Assembly: GCF_014698835.1 (NCBI RefSeq)
Contig: NZ_JACJTU010000015.1
Span: 1 to 64,000, forward strand
Direction of reading: 5' to 3'
From: Nostoc paludosum FACHB-159
Lineage (GTDB): Bacteria; Cyanobacteriota; Cyanobacteriia; Cyanobacteriales; Nostocaceae
DNA: 64,000 nt
Shown: positions 52,701-61,150 of the stretch, piece after piece
Layout: every line of letters starts with the position of its first letter
Numbering within the stretch: position 1 is the stretch's first letter
Notes under the pieces: generated by a model
Database searches by the model: none
The model's input: only the letters and a program-made list of their open reading frames with translations
What the model was told of the DNA's origin: nothing
Made by a program: the position numbers and the translations under genes

Positions 52701-55646
52701 GAGTTAGAAATCATCCGTAACCGCGACTTGTTAGAAGCTGTTTATAATGAATCCGCTGATGCGCTTTTTTTGGTGGATTTAGCAACATCATTGACCACTG
52801 ACTGTAATCAGCGAGCAGTGAATTTATTTGCAGCCTCTAGCAAAGCTGAACTGATTAACATTGCAGGCCATACTCTGCAAAAACAACAGTTTACCTCCCA
52901 AGAGATAGACTCCATCAACGAAGAAATTAACCAGCAAGGGTTTTGGAGTCGAGAAATTGAATATGTGACCAAGCAGGGCGATTGCTTTTGGGGAAACATC
53001 GCAGCTAAGCAAATCACAGTTGCTGGCAATGTCATGAACCTAGTACGAGTCACGGATATCACTGCCCGCAAACAAGCCGAAATAGCCCTCCGAGAAAGTG
53101 AGGAACGATTACAATTAGCACTTGAAGCTTCTGGAGATGGTTTATGGGACTGGAATATTCATACTGGAGAGGTGTATTACAGCCCCCGCTATTTAGAAAT
53201 GCTGGGATACACCTTCGATGAACTTCCACATAATTTGAGTACTTGGAAACAATTGGTTCATCCACAGGATCGGGCTTGGGTAGAGGAAATTTTGGCAGCC
53301 CACTTGAAGGACAGTTCAGTACGCTACAAATTTGACTATCGACTCCGAACTAAATCGGGGGAATGGAAATGGGTTGCCAATTATGGCAAAGTTGTCATGC
53401 GAGATGCACAAGGAAACCCTTTGCGGATGACTGGTACTCATCGGGATATCAGCGATGTCTACGAGGAATTATGCTTACGCAAGCAAGCCGAAGCAGCTTT
53501 AGCCAAAAGTGAAGAACAACTCAGACTCACCTTGGAATTTAATCATATTGGTACTTGGGACTGGAATATTCAAACAAACGAAGTCATTTGGAACGACAAC
53601 CATTTTCGTTTGCTGGGGTTGGAACCAGAAATACCAACAGCCAAGTATCAGCTATGGCGTAATTCTATGCATCCAGAGGATGTTGGCCGAGTTGAACAGG
53701 CTTTATTCAGTGCGTTGGCAGAGCATATTAATTATGAAGCTGAATATCGAGTAATTTACCCCGATGGCAGCATTCACTGGCTCACTGGCAAAGGGCGCGG
53801 CGTTTACAACGAAGCAGGCAAAGCTGTACGAATGCTGGGTGTAATCATTGATGTTAGTGCTACCAAACAAGCAGAAGTAGCCCTGCGAGAAAGTGAAGCC
53901 CGATTCCAAGCATTTATGAACAATAGTCCGGTACTAGCTTGGATTACCGATACACAGGGGCGTGTACTTTACTTAAATCAAACATACTTACGTACATTTA
54001 AATTACAACCCGAACAGGCGATCGGGCAATCCATATTTGACCTCTACCCAGCTGAAATTGCTCAGCAGCATTTAAATCATATTCGCACAGTCAACCAAAC
54101 AAATCAGGTACTTGAAGTCATCGAAACTGCTTGGCGTCCAGACGACACCATTGGTGAATTTTTGGTATACAAGTTTCCAATTTTGGGATTGTCTACACAA
54201 AAGCTAGTGGGTAGGGTGGCGATTGACATCACTGAACGTAAAATTCTCGAACGAGAACTGGCTCATCAGCAACAGTTATTAAATGCTTTTATTAGTAGCG
54301 CACCAGTTGGTTTAACCATTCTCGATCGCCAGTTGCATTTTACATTGGTGAATCAAGCACTAGCACAAATGAATGGAATTAAGGCAGCAGAACATATTGG
54401 CAAGTCTGTATGGGAAATTATCCCAGATTTGGCACGAAAGCTAGAACCGATCTTTAAACATGTTTTAACTATGGGTGAACCGATTCTGGATTTGGAGATC
54501 GACGGGGAAACTCCAAAACACCCTGGTATGAAACGGGCGTGGTTAGTTTCCTGCTTTCCGATTCTTTCTCAGGCTGAGCAACCCATCAGCATTGGCTTTG
54601 TGATTGTGGAAATCAGCGATCGTAAACGCGCCCAACAGATGCTAGAACTGCAAGCAGTAATTACCCGCAACATCGCTGAAGGAATTTGCTTAATTAGAGC
54701 TACTGACGCCATTATTGTCTACGCCAATCCGAAATTCGAGCAAATGTTTGGCTATGACCCTGGTGAATTAGTCGGTCACCATGTATCAATTGTCAACTAC
54801 GGTGATGAAAACAATACACCTGAAAATGTTAGCCAGGCAATTATGACTGCTGTTTTCCAACACAGTGAAGCCACTTATGAAGTTCATAATGTTAAGAAAG
54901 ATGGCACTCCTTTCTGGTGTAGTGCTACCACTTCTGTCTTTGAGCATCCTGAGTATGGAAGCGTCCTTGTTGCTGTCCACCAAGATATTACCGAACATAA
55001 GCAAGCAGAGGAAAAAATCAAAGCTTCTCTCAAAGAAAAGGAAGTATTACTCAAAGAAATTCACCATCGCGTGAAGAACAATTTAGGAATTGTCAGCAGT
55101 TTGTTACAAATGCAGTGCAGACGTACACAAGATCCTCAGGTGGCTGCAATTCTGTGCGATAGCCAAAACCGCATCGCCTCTATTGCCTTAGTTCATGAAA
55201 AATTGTATCGCTCTGAAGACCTTGCTGATATTGATTTCGCCCAATACATCCCAGATTTAACAACTCACTTATTTGATTCCTATAATGTTAGTCCTAGTCA
55301 AATTAAACTGAAGATTCAAGTTGATAATGCTAGCCTCGATATCGAAACCGCCATTCCTTGTGGTTTGATTATCAATGAACTGGTTTCCAATGCTTTGAAA
55401 TACGCTTTTGTTGGTAATCGGGAAGGAGAAATTGAAGTTAAGTTTTATCAAGAAGCTGAGTGTAGTTTGATACTCATTATTCGAGATAATGGTATTGGTT
55501 TACCTGAAAATTTTGATACCAAGAAAGTTAAAACGCTGGGAATAACCCTTGTCCAAGGTTTAGTCAAGCAGCTAAGAGGAAAACTCGAAATTGAGTGTCA
55601 CCAGGGAACACAATTCAAAATTTCTTTTACAAACAGCAGGGCATAA
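49737..55646 (+). CDS. multi-PAS sensor histidine kinase (REC-GAF-PAS x11-HisKA_2)
   Basis: About 1969 residues from the ATG at 49737 (MFYSTTVFFVEDSAEDRALY). An upstream in-frame ATG at 49629 adds a non-family tail, so I did not use it. In order: receiver (Asp in DVILLDYQLPD, Lys in DYLVKGKL), GAF (about 150-300), then about 11 PAS/PAC units (recurring DITERKQAE and DVTDLKRTEE junctions) to about 1750, and a HisKA_2 kinase (IHHRVKNNLGIVSSLLQMQ, the phospho-His family) with HATPase (ELVSNALKYAF, DNGIGLP). No membrane helices, so cytosolic. HisKA_2 kinases often serve light or stress pathways. Several PAS units are close copies, suggesting expansion. The next gene follows after 7 bp. Confidence 0.92.
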   Translation: MFYSTTVFFVEDSAEDRALYRRLLEQDDRNTYDICEFESGEEALQACQGKIPDVILLDYQLPDWNGLEFLTQLQRQTQGCQISVIMLTGQGDETIAVQAMKNGAQDYLVKGKLTRDSLCRAIHGAIKQMQLIHQIEQQQEQQRLVGAIALHIRQSLQLQDILNSSVQEVRQLLKADRALIYQLTPQMRGGVVAESTLPEWIAVLELEIEDTCLQPSQREEYIHGRIWTTTNIYEAGLSKCHIQLLERFQVKASLIVPILLKNKGTPALELWGLFIVHQCSAPREWQTFEVELLKQLTVQLAIAIQQAELYNNLQTLNAELEAKVQERTAALQESDRRFRAIFNNTFQFTGLLTPDGILLEANQTALSFGGLKLEDVVNRPFWETHWWTISPQTQEQLKQAIARAAQGEFIRYEVDVIGANNRVATIDFSLRPLQNEIGQVVLLIPEGRDITQRKQTELALHEREIMLHLIGDNLSNGAVYRVIRELDGSDRFSYLSGGIEKLTQVKVEDALNDSSLLYRQFIPEDIPRLQAAVEESMGDLSVFDIQLRMQTKTGQLKWLHFRSTPRQLHDGRVAWDGLVVDVTDLKRTEETLRKSQALLEESQRVARLGNWEYELATGKITWSKGLFDLFNREPTLLEPTYEENLQLYHPEDRHKLHQSVERAIATGESYKEILRVPQPDGSNRYFEGIGHAQFNADGRVIRLYGTAQDVTEKQAALRERQTAEETLRQSEERWQLAIAGTNEAIWDWDISTDRTFRSDRWFAILGYEPNEISDGDDEWATRIHPDDYTRVMAAQEAYLSRQVGDYNVEYRLRCKDGSYRWVRSRAKAVWDEQGNPVRLVGSLGDMSHVYEELRLRKLAEDKLRHSEAQLATTQQIAHVGSWEWDIETNKRSWSKETFRIFGLNPTQSEPNLAEFIQMIHPEDRELFQTNFEGTIAQQTPFNNIEFRIVRPNGSVRYVEGRAEIAYNPQGQAVKLLGSILDITERKQTELEIIRNRDLLEAVYNESADALFLVDLATSLTTDCNQRAVNLFAASSKAELINIAGHTLQKQQFTSQEIDSINEEINQQGFWSREIEYVTKQGDCFWGNIAAKQITVAGNVMNLVRVTDITARKQAEIALRESEERLQLALEASGDGLWDWNIHTGEVYYSPRYLEMLGYTFDELPHNLSTWKQLVHPQDRAWVEEILAAHLKDSSVRYKFDYRLRTKSGEWKWVANYGKVVMRDAQGNPLRMTGTHRDISDVYEELCLRKQAEAALAKSEEQLRLTLEFNHIGTWDWNIQTNEVIWNDNHFRLLGLEPEIPTAKYQLWRNSMHPEDVGRVEQALFSALAEHINYEAEYRVIYPDGSIHWLTGKGRGVYNEAGKAVRMLGVIIDVSATKQAEVALRESEARFQAFMNNSPVLAWITDTQGRVLYLNQTYLRTFKLQPEQAIGQSIFDLYPAEIAQQHLNHIRTVNQTNQVLEVIETAWRPDDTIGEFLVYKFPILGLSTQKLVGRVAIDITERKILERELAHQQQLLNAFISSAPVGLTILDRQLHFTLVNQALAQMNGIKAAEHIGKSVWEIIPDLARKLEPIFKHVLTMGEPILDLEIDGETPKHPGMKRAWLVSCFPILSQAEQPISIGFVIVEISDRKRAQQMLELQAVITRNIAEGICLIRATDAIIVYANPKFEQMFGYDPGELVGHHVSIVNYGDENNTPENVSQAIMTAVFQHSEATYEVHNVKKDGTPFWCSATTSVFEHPEYGSVLVAVHQDITEHKQAEEKIKASLKEKEVLLKEIHHRVKNNLGIVSSLLQMQCRRTQDPQVAAILCDSQNRIASIALVHEKLYRSEDLADIDFAQYIPDLTTHLFDSYNVSPSQIKLKIQVDNASLDIETAIPCGLIINELVSNALKYAFVGNREGEIEVKFYQEAECSLILIIRDNGIGLPENFDTKKVKTLGITLVQGLVKQLRGKLEIECHQGTQFKISFTNSRA

Positions 55647-55653
55647 AATAAAT

Positions 55654-57333
55654 ATGAGCGGCATCGCATCAAACAGTAATGCAAACCAGACAGTTGGAGT
55701 CCTTGTTGTTGAAGATGAATATATTCTTGCCATCAACTTACAAGAAAGCTTAGAGTCTTTAGGATACAGAGTTTTAGATATTGCCGATTCCGCAGAATTA
55801 GCTATTGAAAAAGCAACTCAGTTGCGCCCAAACCTGATTTTAATGGATATTAGGTTACGTGGTGAAATTGACGGCATCCAGGCAGCAGAGCAAATTTGGC
55901 TTGATTTGCAAATTCCTATTATCTACCTTACCGGGCACTCAGACAAAAATACTGTAGAGCGGGCAACACTGACATCCCCCTTTGGATATATTCTCAAACC
56001 CATCAAGGAACAAGAACTTTACGTAGCCATTCAAACAGCTCTCAATCGCTACAATCGGGAGCAATTTTTGAGTTCTGTGCTTCGAGGAATGGGCGACGGC
56101 GTAATTGTAGTAGATGCTGAATTACATATTAAATACATCAATGCAGTAGCTGAAGCCATTACAGGTTGGCGATGGGATGAAGCTAAAGATAAAGTGTTAA
56201 CTGAAGTTCTCAAACTTGTTGATGAACAAACTCAACTTCCAGTAAAAAATCCAATTATCACAGCCCTCGAACAACAAACTATTATCTATCTTGGCACTCA
56301 GGTCTTACTGGTTGGGAAAGACGGCACAACTGTTCCAGTAGCTGATAGCGCTACTGCCCTGAGAGATAACAAAGGTGTAATTACAGGAGCCGTACTAGTT
56401 TTTCGGGATGACACGCAACGACGGGTAATTGAAGAACGCAACCTCGCTGCTGAACGTGCTAGACAACTAGAAATTCAAGTGGCAGAACTCGAAAGATTGA
56501 ACAAGTTAAAAGAGGATTTTTTAGTAACCACCTCCCATGAAATGCGAACGCCATTGTCAAATATCAAAATGGCAATTACCGTGCTAGAAAATATTTTAGA
56601 CCAGCAGGGCATTTTAAATTCAGACGCAGGTTTTACATCTCAAATTGTAGGTCGTTACCTAAGAATCATGCGTGACCAATGCGAACAAGAGTTAGATTTA
56701 GTAGACGATTTGCTGTACATGCGAATGATTGATGCAAATACCTATCCATTGGAATTAACTTTAATTCTACTCCAAAACTGGCTTCCTCATATTGCTGAGA
56801 GTTTTGAGGCGCGTGTTCGAGATAAACAACAGATATTGCAAGTTAGTGTTTCTCCAGATTTACCACCTTTAGTTTCAGACTTGGCTAGCCTGACTGAAAT
56901 TATCTCGGAATTACTGAATAATGCTTGTAAATACACACCTGCTAATGAACAAATTAGGGTAACTGTTGAGATCGTGAATATCACAAAAACTATCGTAAAT
57001 AAGGGTGCTGAATCTGGTGTATCAAATAATATTCAAGTTCCCTACTTTCAAATCACAGTTAGCAATTCTGGGGTTCAAATTCCTATAGAGGAACAATCTC
57101 AAATCTTTGAACCGTTTTACCGGATTCCTCAAAGCAATATACAAGAACAATCTCAAGTTTTTGACCAGATTTATCAAATTATCCAAAGCGATCGCCGACA
57201 ATATGGTGGCACAGGATTAGGCTTAGCATTGGTCAAGAAGTTAGTACAATATCTCCAAGGCACAATTGAAGTTAGCAGTTCTCAAGGCTGGACAAATTTC
57301 ATAGTTAAACTACCCTGGAGCCTGTCGGAGTAG
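55654..57333 (+). CDS. hybrid histidine kinase: REC-PAS-HisKA-HATPase
   Basis: About 559 residues from the ATG at 55654 (MSGIASNSN), 7 bp after the multi-PAS kinase. The open frame reaches 55591, but the upstream part would overlap that gene. The receiver has Asp in LILMDIRLRGEIDG and Lys in GYILKPIKE. PAS is at about 150-260. HisKA has the phospho-His in TTSHEMRTPLSN and HATPase the N box ELLNNACKYTP and GGTGLGLALVKKL. The F-box region is duplicated in tandem (see repeat). It probably receives phosphate from the neighbouring kinase; no DNA-binding output is present. Confidence 0.9.
   Translation: MSGIASNSNANQTVGVLVVEDEYILAINLQESLESLGYRVLDIADSAELAIEKATQLRPNLILMDIRLRGEIDGIQAAEQIWLDLQIPIIYLTGHSDKNTVERATLTSPFGYILKPIKEQELYVAIQTALNRYNREQFLSSVLRGMGDGVIVVDAELHIKYINAVAEAITGWRWDEAKDKVLTEVLKLVDEQTQLPVKNPIITALEQQTIIYLGTQVLLVGKDGTTVPVADSATALRDNKGVITGAVLVFRDDTQRRVIEERNLAAERARQLEIQVAELERLNKLKEDFLVTTSHEMRTPLSNIKMAITVLENILDQQGILNSDAGFTSQIVGRYLRIMRDQCEQELDLVDDLLYMRMIDANTYPLELTLILLQNWLPHIAESFEARVRDKQQILQVSVSPDLPPLVSDLASLTEIISELLNNACKYTPANEQIRVTVEIVNITKTIVNKGAESGVSNNIQVPYFQITVSNSGVQIPIEEQSQIFEPFYRIPQSNIQEQSQVFDQIYQIIQSDRRQYGGTGLGLALVKKLVQYLQGTIEVSSSQGWTNFIVKLPWSLSE
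57091..57198 (+). repeat. tandem duplication of the kinase F-box
   Basis: Two 54-bp units in frame encode EQSQIFEPFYRIPQSNIQ and EQSQVFDQIYQIIQSDRR. The first is a normal F box; the second repeats it before the GGTGLGL motif. Confidence 0.75.
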
Positions 57334-57375
57334 GGAGTGGGAACTGGGGAATTTAGAGTATATCTTAATTATGAA

Positions 57376-58731
57376 TTACGGATTAGTGTTCGGTTGTTCT
57401 ATGGGAATTTCGATCGCGAATTCTGCTCCTTGTCCAACAGATGAGTTGCAGGTAATGTTTCCTTGATGTTTTTGCACAATAATTTGATAGCTAATAGACA
57501 ATCCTAAGCCACTACCTTTGCCTACAGGTTTTGTGGTAAAAAATGGGTCAAATAAACGCGATCGCAATGAATCTTGGATACCAGGGCCATTATCGGCGAT
57601 CGTAATTTTGACCGTGTTAGAGTTTGTCATCTGTGTGTAAATCCGAATTTGAGGCATTGGGAGTGGTAAGTGCTGAGTGTTGACTGTTAACTGAGGAGTT
57701 ATTATTCTCCTCTCATCTCCCCATTCCCCACTCCCCACTCCCTTTTCTAAAGCATCAATAGCATTATTTAATAGATGCATAAATACTTGATTTAGCTCGC
57801 TTGCATAACATTTGATTAGAGGCAATTTGCCATAATTTTTAACTACAATAATTGCCGGGCGATTAGCTGTTTCCTTGAGGCGATGCTGTAACATCACTAA
57901 AGTGTTGTCGATGCCTTCATGGATATTTACTCGCTTGATTTGAGATTCATCGTGTCGAGCAAAGTTTTGTAGTGCTAATACTATTTCTCGAATCCGATTA
58001 GAACCTCTATACATCGCGCTTATAAGATTTTGCAAATCTTGAATCACAAAATTCAAGTCTATATCTTGAGATATTTGCTGAATTTTTGGTGTGGGTTGGA
58101 GATATTCTTTTTGATAAACTTCAATTATATTTACTAAATCTTGTACATATTGACCAGCATATTGGAGATTTCCATAAATAAAACTGATCGGGTTATTAAT
58201 TTCGTGAGCAATTCCAGCTACTAACTGCCCCAAGGCTACCATTTTTTCGTTTTGAATTTGTTGAACTTGGGCGGCTTTCAAGTTGTCGAGAGCTTGTTGG
58301 AGTAAAAAATTTTTTTCTTGCAGTTTAACTTGGAGCAAACGTAAATTAATCTGATTTTCAATTCGTAGCACAACCTCTGCTCCATGAAAAGGTTTGGCAA
58401 TATAATCCACACCACCAACATCAAAGGCTTTTGCCTTATCTAAAACATCATCAAGGGCGCTAATAAAAATTACTGGGATTTCGCAAGTTCTATCGTCAGC
58501 TTTGAGCTGTTGACAAACTTGATAGCCATCCATACCTGGCATATTGATATCCAGCAAAATCACATCTGGCAAAACCATTTGACACGCAGTCAACGCCATT
58601 TTGCCATTTAAGGCTTTGCGAACTTCAAAACCTTGTGCAGTCAACATTGCTGACAAAAGCCGCAAATTATCTGGGGTATCATCTACCACCAAAATATTTT
58701 TTTTATGATGGGTAATTTGATTTAAATTCAT
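57376..58731 (-). CDS. response regulator-histidine kinase (REC-HisKA-HATPase)
   Basis: 451 residues: a receiver (DDTPDNLRLLSAMLT, phospho-Asp in DVILLDINMPGMDG, Lys in YIAKPF), a linker, HisKA with GIAHEINNPISFIYGNLQ (phospho-His), and HATPase with MHLLNNAIDALEKG, ADNGPGI and GKGSGLGLSISYQI. It is soluble. An in-frame repeat insert of about 30 residues (GVGSGEWGDERRIITPQL and on) lies in the loop between the N box and the D box. It is convergent with the REC-PAS kinase. Confidence 0.9.
   Translation of the reverse strand: MNLNQITHHKKNILVVDDTPDNLRLLSAMLTAQGFEVRKALNGKMALTACQMVLPDVILLDINMPGMDGYQVCQQLKADDRTCEIPVIFISALDDVLDKAKAFDVGGVDYIAKPFHGAEVVLRIENQINLRLLQVKLQEKNFLLQQALDNLKAAQVQQIQNEKMVALGQLVAGIAHEINNPISFIYGNLQYAGQYVQDLVNIIEVYQKEYLQPTPKIQQISQDIDLNFVIQDLQNLISAMYRGSNRIREIVLALQNFARHDESQIKRVNIHEGIDNTLVMLQHRLKETANRPAIIVVKNYGKLPLIKCYASELNQVFMHLLNNAIDALEKGVGSGEWGDERRIITPQLTVNTQHLPLPMPQIRIYTQMTNSNTVKITIADNGPGIQDSLRSRLFDPFFTTKPVGKGSGLGLSISYQIIVQKHQGNITCNSSVGQGAEFAIEIPIEQPNTNP
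57655..57745. repeat. palindromic repeat inserted in frame in a histidine kinase
   Basis: Units of CATTCCCCACTCCCCACTCC mirrored by GGGAGTGG on the other side, with an inner GAGGAGTT/CTCCTC pairing. It adds about 30 codons at residues 329-359 of the kinase. Confidence 0.75.
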
Positions 58732-58961
58732 TATTAATAATTTACCTTGATTGGGTTTTATGTAAAAATTAAAGTCCCAAAATTTATAAATTAAAATTTA
58801 AAATTAATTTAGGTTGACTTGTATATTGATTCATTAATTTTATCCAGATAGTTTAATTATTATGATTTGCCATTGCTCTAGTACCTAGCTGTTAAGTTTC
58901 CAGCACCAGAAGCTGGCAAGGGAATTTACCTGTTGAATCTGGTTACGGAATTCTTACACAT

Positions 58962-59081
58962 TAGACTTCTTGCAGAAGTCGGGGAAAGGAGAAAGGGGGA
59001 AAGCTTTGGTATTTTCCTTTCCCCTTTAACATGTATCCCTTTTCCCACAAGAGTGCAAAAAACACTTTTGCAAGAGGTCTA
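58962..59081. mobile_element. MITE-like element, second family
   Basis: TAGACTTCTTGCAGAAGT (58962-58979) and ACTTTTGCAAGAGGTCTA (59064-59081) are inverted copies (about 15 of 18 match) with TA at both edges, bounding 120 bp. The core is G/A-rich on one side and C/T-rich on the other. It lies in the gene-less stretch 58732-59314. A 10-bp inverted repeat (ATAGCACCTG/CAGGTGCTAT, about 59249-59307) lies after it. Confidence 0.6.
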
Positions 59082-59314
59082 TTGAGGATAGTAAATGCCA
59101 ATTTGAAATCACACTGCAAATTTCGCTTAATTGCGCCAAAATAGTTATATTTATAGTTTAACTCCACAGGGCTTGAGAGTTTTACAGACGATAAAAAGTA
59201 TTGGCGAGTGAGGAATTTTACGAAGCTAAAACCTAGATGCAGTATGTGGATAGCACCTGCACGCTAGCTCACTGAGGGTCAATCATAAAGTTTTTGTCAG
59301 GTGCTATTTGGTCG

Positions 59315-61150
59315 CTACCATTGGGGTGCTGTGGCAAGTAGCTCCATAACCAATTGTTCTTTTATGGGTTTAGAGAACAGATATCCTTGAGCAAAATCAC
59401 AGTTTAAATTTCTCAGTTGGGTTAACTGTTCTTGCGTTTCAACGCCTTCAGCGATCGCGCTCATTCCCATTGAGTTAGCAATACCAATCATTGCTGGTAC
59501 TAACCCCATATTTTCTTCGTTTTCCTGCATCCGTTTGACAAAAGATTTGTCAATTTTGAGTGCATTTAAAGGAAAGCTATGCAGATAACTTAAAGAAGAA
59601 TATCCTGTACCAAAATCATCCATAACTAATTTAATTTTACGCTGCTTTAATTGTTCGAGAATTATTTTAATTGCATTAGTATTTTCCATAATTACACTTT
59701 CTGTAATTTCTAATTGTAAATGTTCTGGATTGATTTTATTTTCATTAATTATTCGGTCAATTTGATCCAGTAAATTGGGTTGTGAAAATAATCTAGCACT
59801 CAAGTTTACACTAATACTTAAAGGTTCTGGTGTTATTGGATGATGTTGCCAGATACTTAGTTGATGGCAAGCTGATTGTAATACCCAAGTATTGATGGCA
59901 CTAATCAAACCTGTTTCTTCTGCTACAGGAATAAATTCTATGGGAGAAACCAAACCGCGAGTTGGATGTTGCCAGCGTACTAAGGCTTCAAATCCAGAAA
60001 TTCTGCCTGTAGTTAGGGAAACAATTGGTTGATAATAAACCAGGAATTCTTGTCTTTCAACAGCCCTCCGCAAGTCGTTTTCCAACTCTAAAAGATGAAT
60101 GGCTTCCTGGTGCATTGCTGGGTCAAAAACGTGATACTTTGCCCTTCCTTGAGCCTTAGCACGATACATTGCTGTATCAGCATCTCGCAGTAAATATTCT
60201 GGGCGATCGTAATCTTTATTACCCCAACTAATACCAATGCTGGCATTCATAAAAACTTCATATCTCGACAGTTTAAAAGCCAGTGATAGCTGTTGGAGAA
60301 TGCGTTCGGCAACTTGGATTGCGATATTGATATCTGCAATATTTTCCAGCAGAATGCCAAATTCGTCACCGCCTAATCGTGCTAGGGTATCAATAGGTAT
60401 CAGGCATGTTTGCAAGCGGTGGGCGATGGCTATGAGCAATTCATCTCCTACTAAATGCCCCAGAGAATCATTAATTACTTTAAAGCGATCGCAGTCTAAA
60501 AAAAGTACTGCAAATTTATAATTAGGTTCTTGCTTAGCACGATTGAGAGCATTTTTGAGTTGTCTGATAAACAATACTCGGTTTGGTAATCCAGTCAGAG
60601 AATCATGCAGTGCTATATCTAGAATTTGGCTTTGTAATTTCTGGCGAGAAATAATTTCTTCGTGGAGTTTTTGCAGAGCATTTTCTAACTCCCAAGTCCG
60701 CTGTTTTACTCGATGTTCCAATTCAATATTAAGTTTCAATATTTCCAATCGTGCTGACCTTAAAGCCAGTTGATTTTGTACCCGCACTAAAACTTCTTGA
60801 AACTCAAAAGGTTTGGTGATGTAGTCTACCCCACCTACGCGAAAGGCTTTCACTTTGTCAAAAACATCATCCAAAGCACTAATAAAAATTACTGGAATAT
60901 CGGCTGTTAGCTCCCAAGCTTTAAAGGTTTGACAAATTTCATAGCCATCTACTTCTGGCATCATAATATCAAGCAGAATTAGATCGGGTAATACTGTTTG
61001 AGTTGCTGTCAGCGCCATTTGCCAGTTCAAGGCTTTACGAACGTTATACCCTTCCCTTGTCAATATTGAAGATAAAACCCGCAGGTTATCTGGCATATCG
61101 TCAACGATCAAAATATCTTTTTTATAAGGGTCTAAATGCTCGTAATTCAT
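59315..61150 (-). CDS. REC-GGDEF-EAL cyclic di-GMP protein
   Basis: 611 residues: a receiver (DDMPDNLRVLSSILT, phospho-Asp in DLILLDIMMPEVDG, Lys in YITKPFE), a coiled-coil linker (about 125-165), a GGDEF domain with intact RLGGDEFGIL and HDSLTGLPNR, and an EAL domain with intact FEALVRWQHP, NLSARL, MDDFGTGYSSL and AEGVETQEQ. Both catalytic motifs look complete, so it could make and degrade c-di-GMP; the net activity cannot be told. It overlaps the upstream kinase by 4 bp (61147-61150), so it is translationally coupled and probably phosphorylated by that kinase. Confidence 0.93.
   Translation of the reverse strand: MNYEHLDPYKKDILIVDDMPDNLRVLSSILTREGYNVRKALNWQMALTATQTVLPDLILLDIMMPEVDGYEICQTFKAWELTADIPVIFISALDDVFDKVKAFRVGGVDYITKPFEFQEVLVRVQNQLALRSARLEILKLNIELEHRVKQRTWELENALQKLHEEIISRQKLQSQILDIALHDSLTGLPNRVLFIRQLKNALNRAKQEPNYKFAVLFLDCDRFKVINDSLGHLVGDELLIAIAHRLQTCLIPIDTLARLGGDEFGILLENIADINIAIQVAERILQQLSLAFKLSRYEVFMNASIGISWGNKDYDRPEYLLRDADTAMYRAKAQGRAKYHVFDPAMHQEAIHLLELENDLRRAVERQEFLVYYQPIVSLTTGRISGFEALVRWQHPTRGLVSPIEFIPVAEETGLISAINTWVLQSACHQLSIWQHHPITPEPLSISVNLSARLFSQPNLLDQIDRIINENKINPEHLQLEITESVIMENTNAIKIILEQLKQRKIKLVMDDFGTGYSSLSYLHSFPLNALKIDKSFVKRMQENEENMGLVPAMIGIANSMGMSAIAEGVETQEQLTQLRNLNCDFAQGYLFSKPIKEQLVMELLATAPQW

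Noticed and set aside
55591-55653. Upstream start for the REC-PAS kinase
   Set aside because: It would overlap the multi-PAS kinase by 56 bp and adds non-family residues. The ATG at 55654 is well placed 7 bp after the upstream stop.
58961-59167. 68-residue minus-strand open frame
   Set aside because: It lies mostly inside the second-family MITE-like element and reads as translated repeat.
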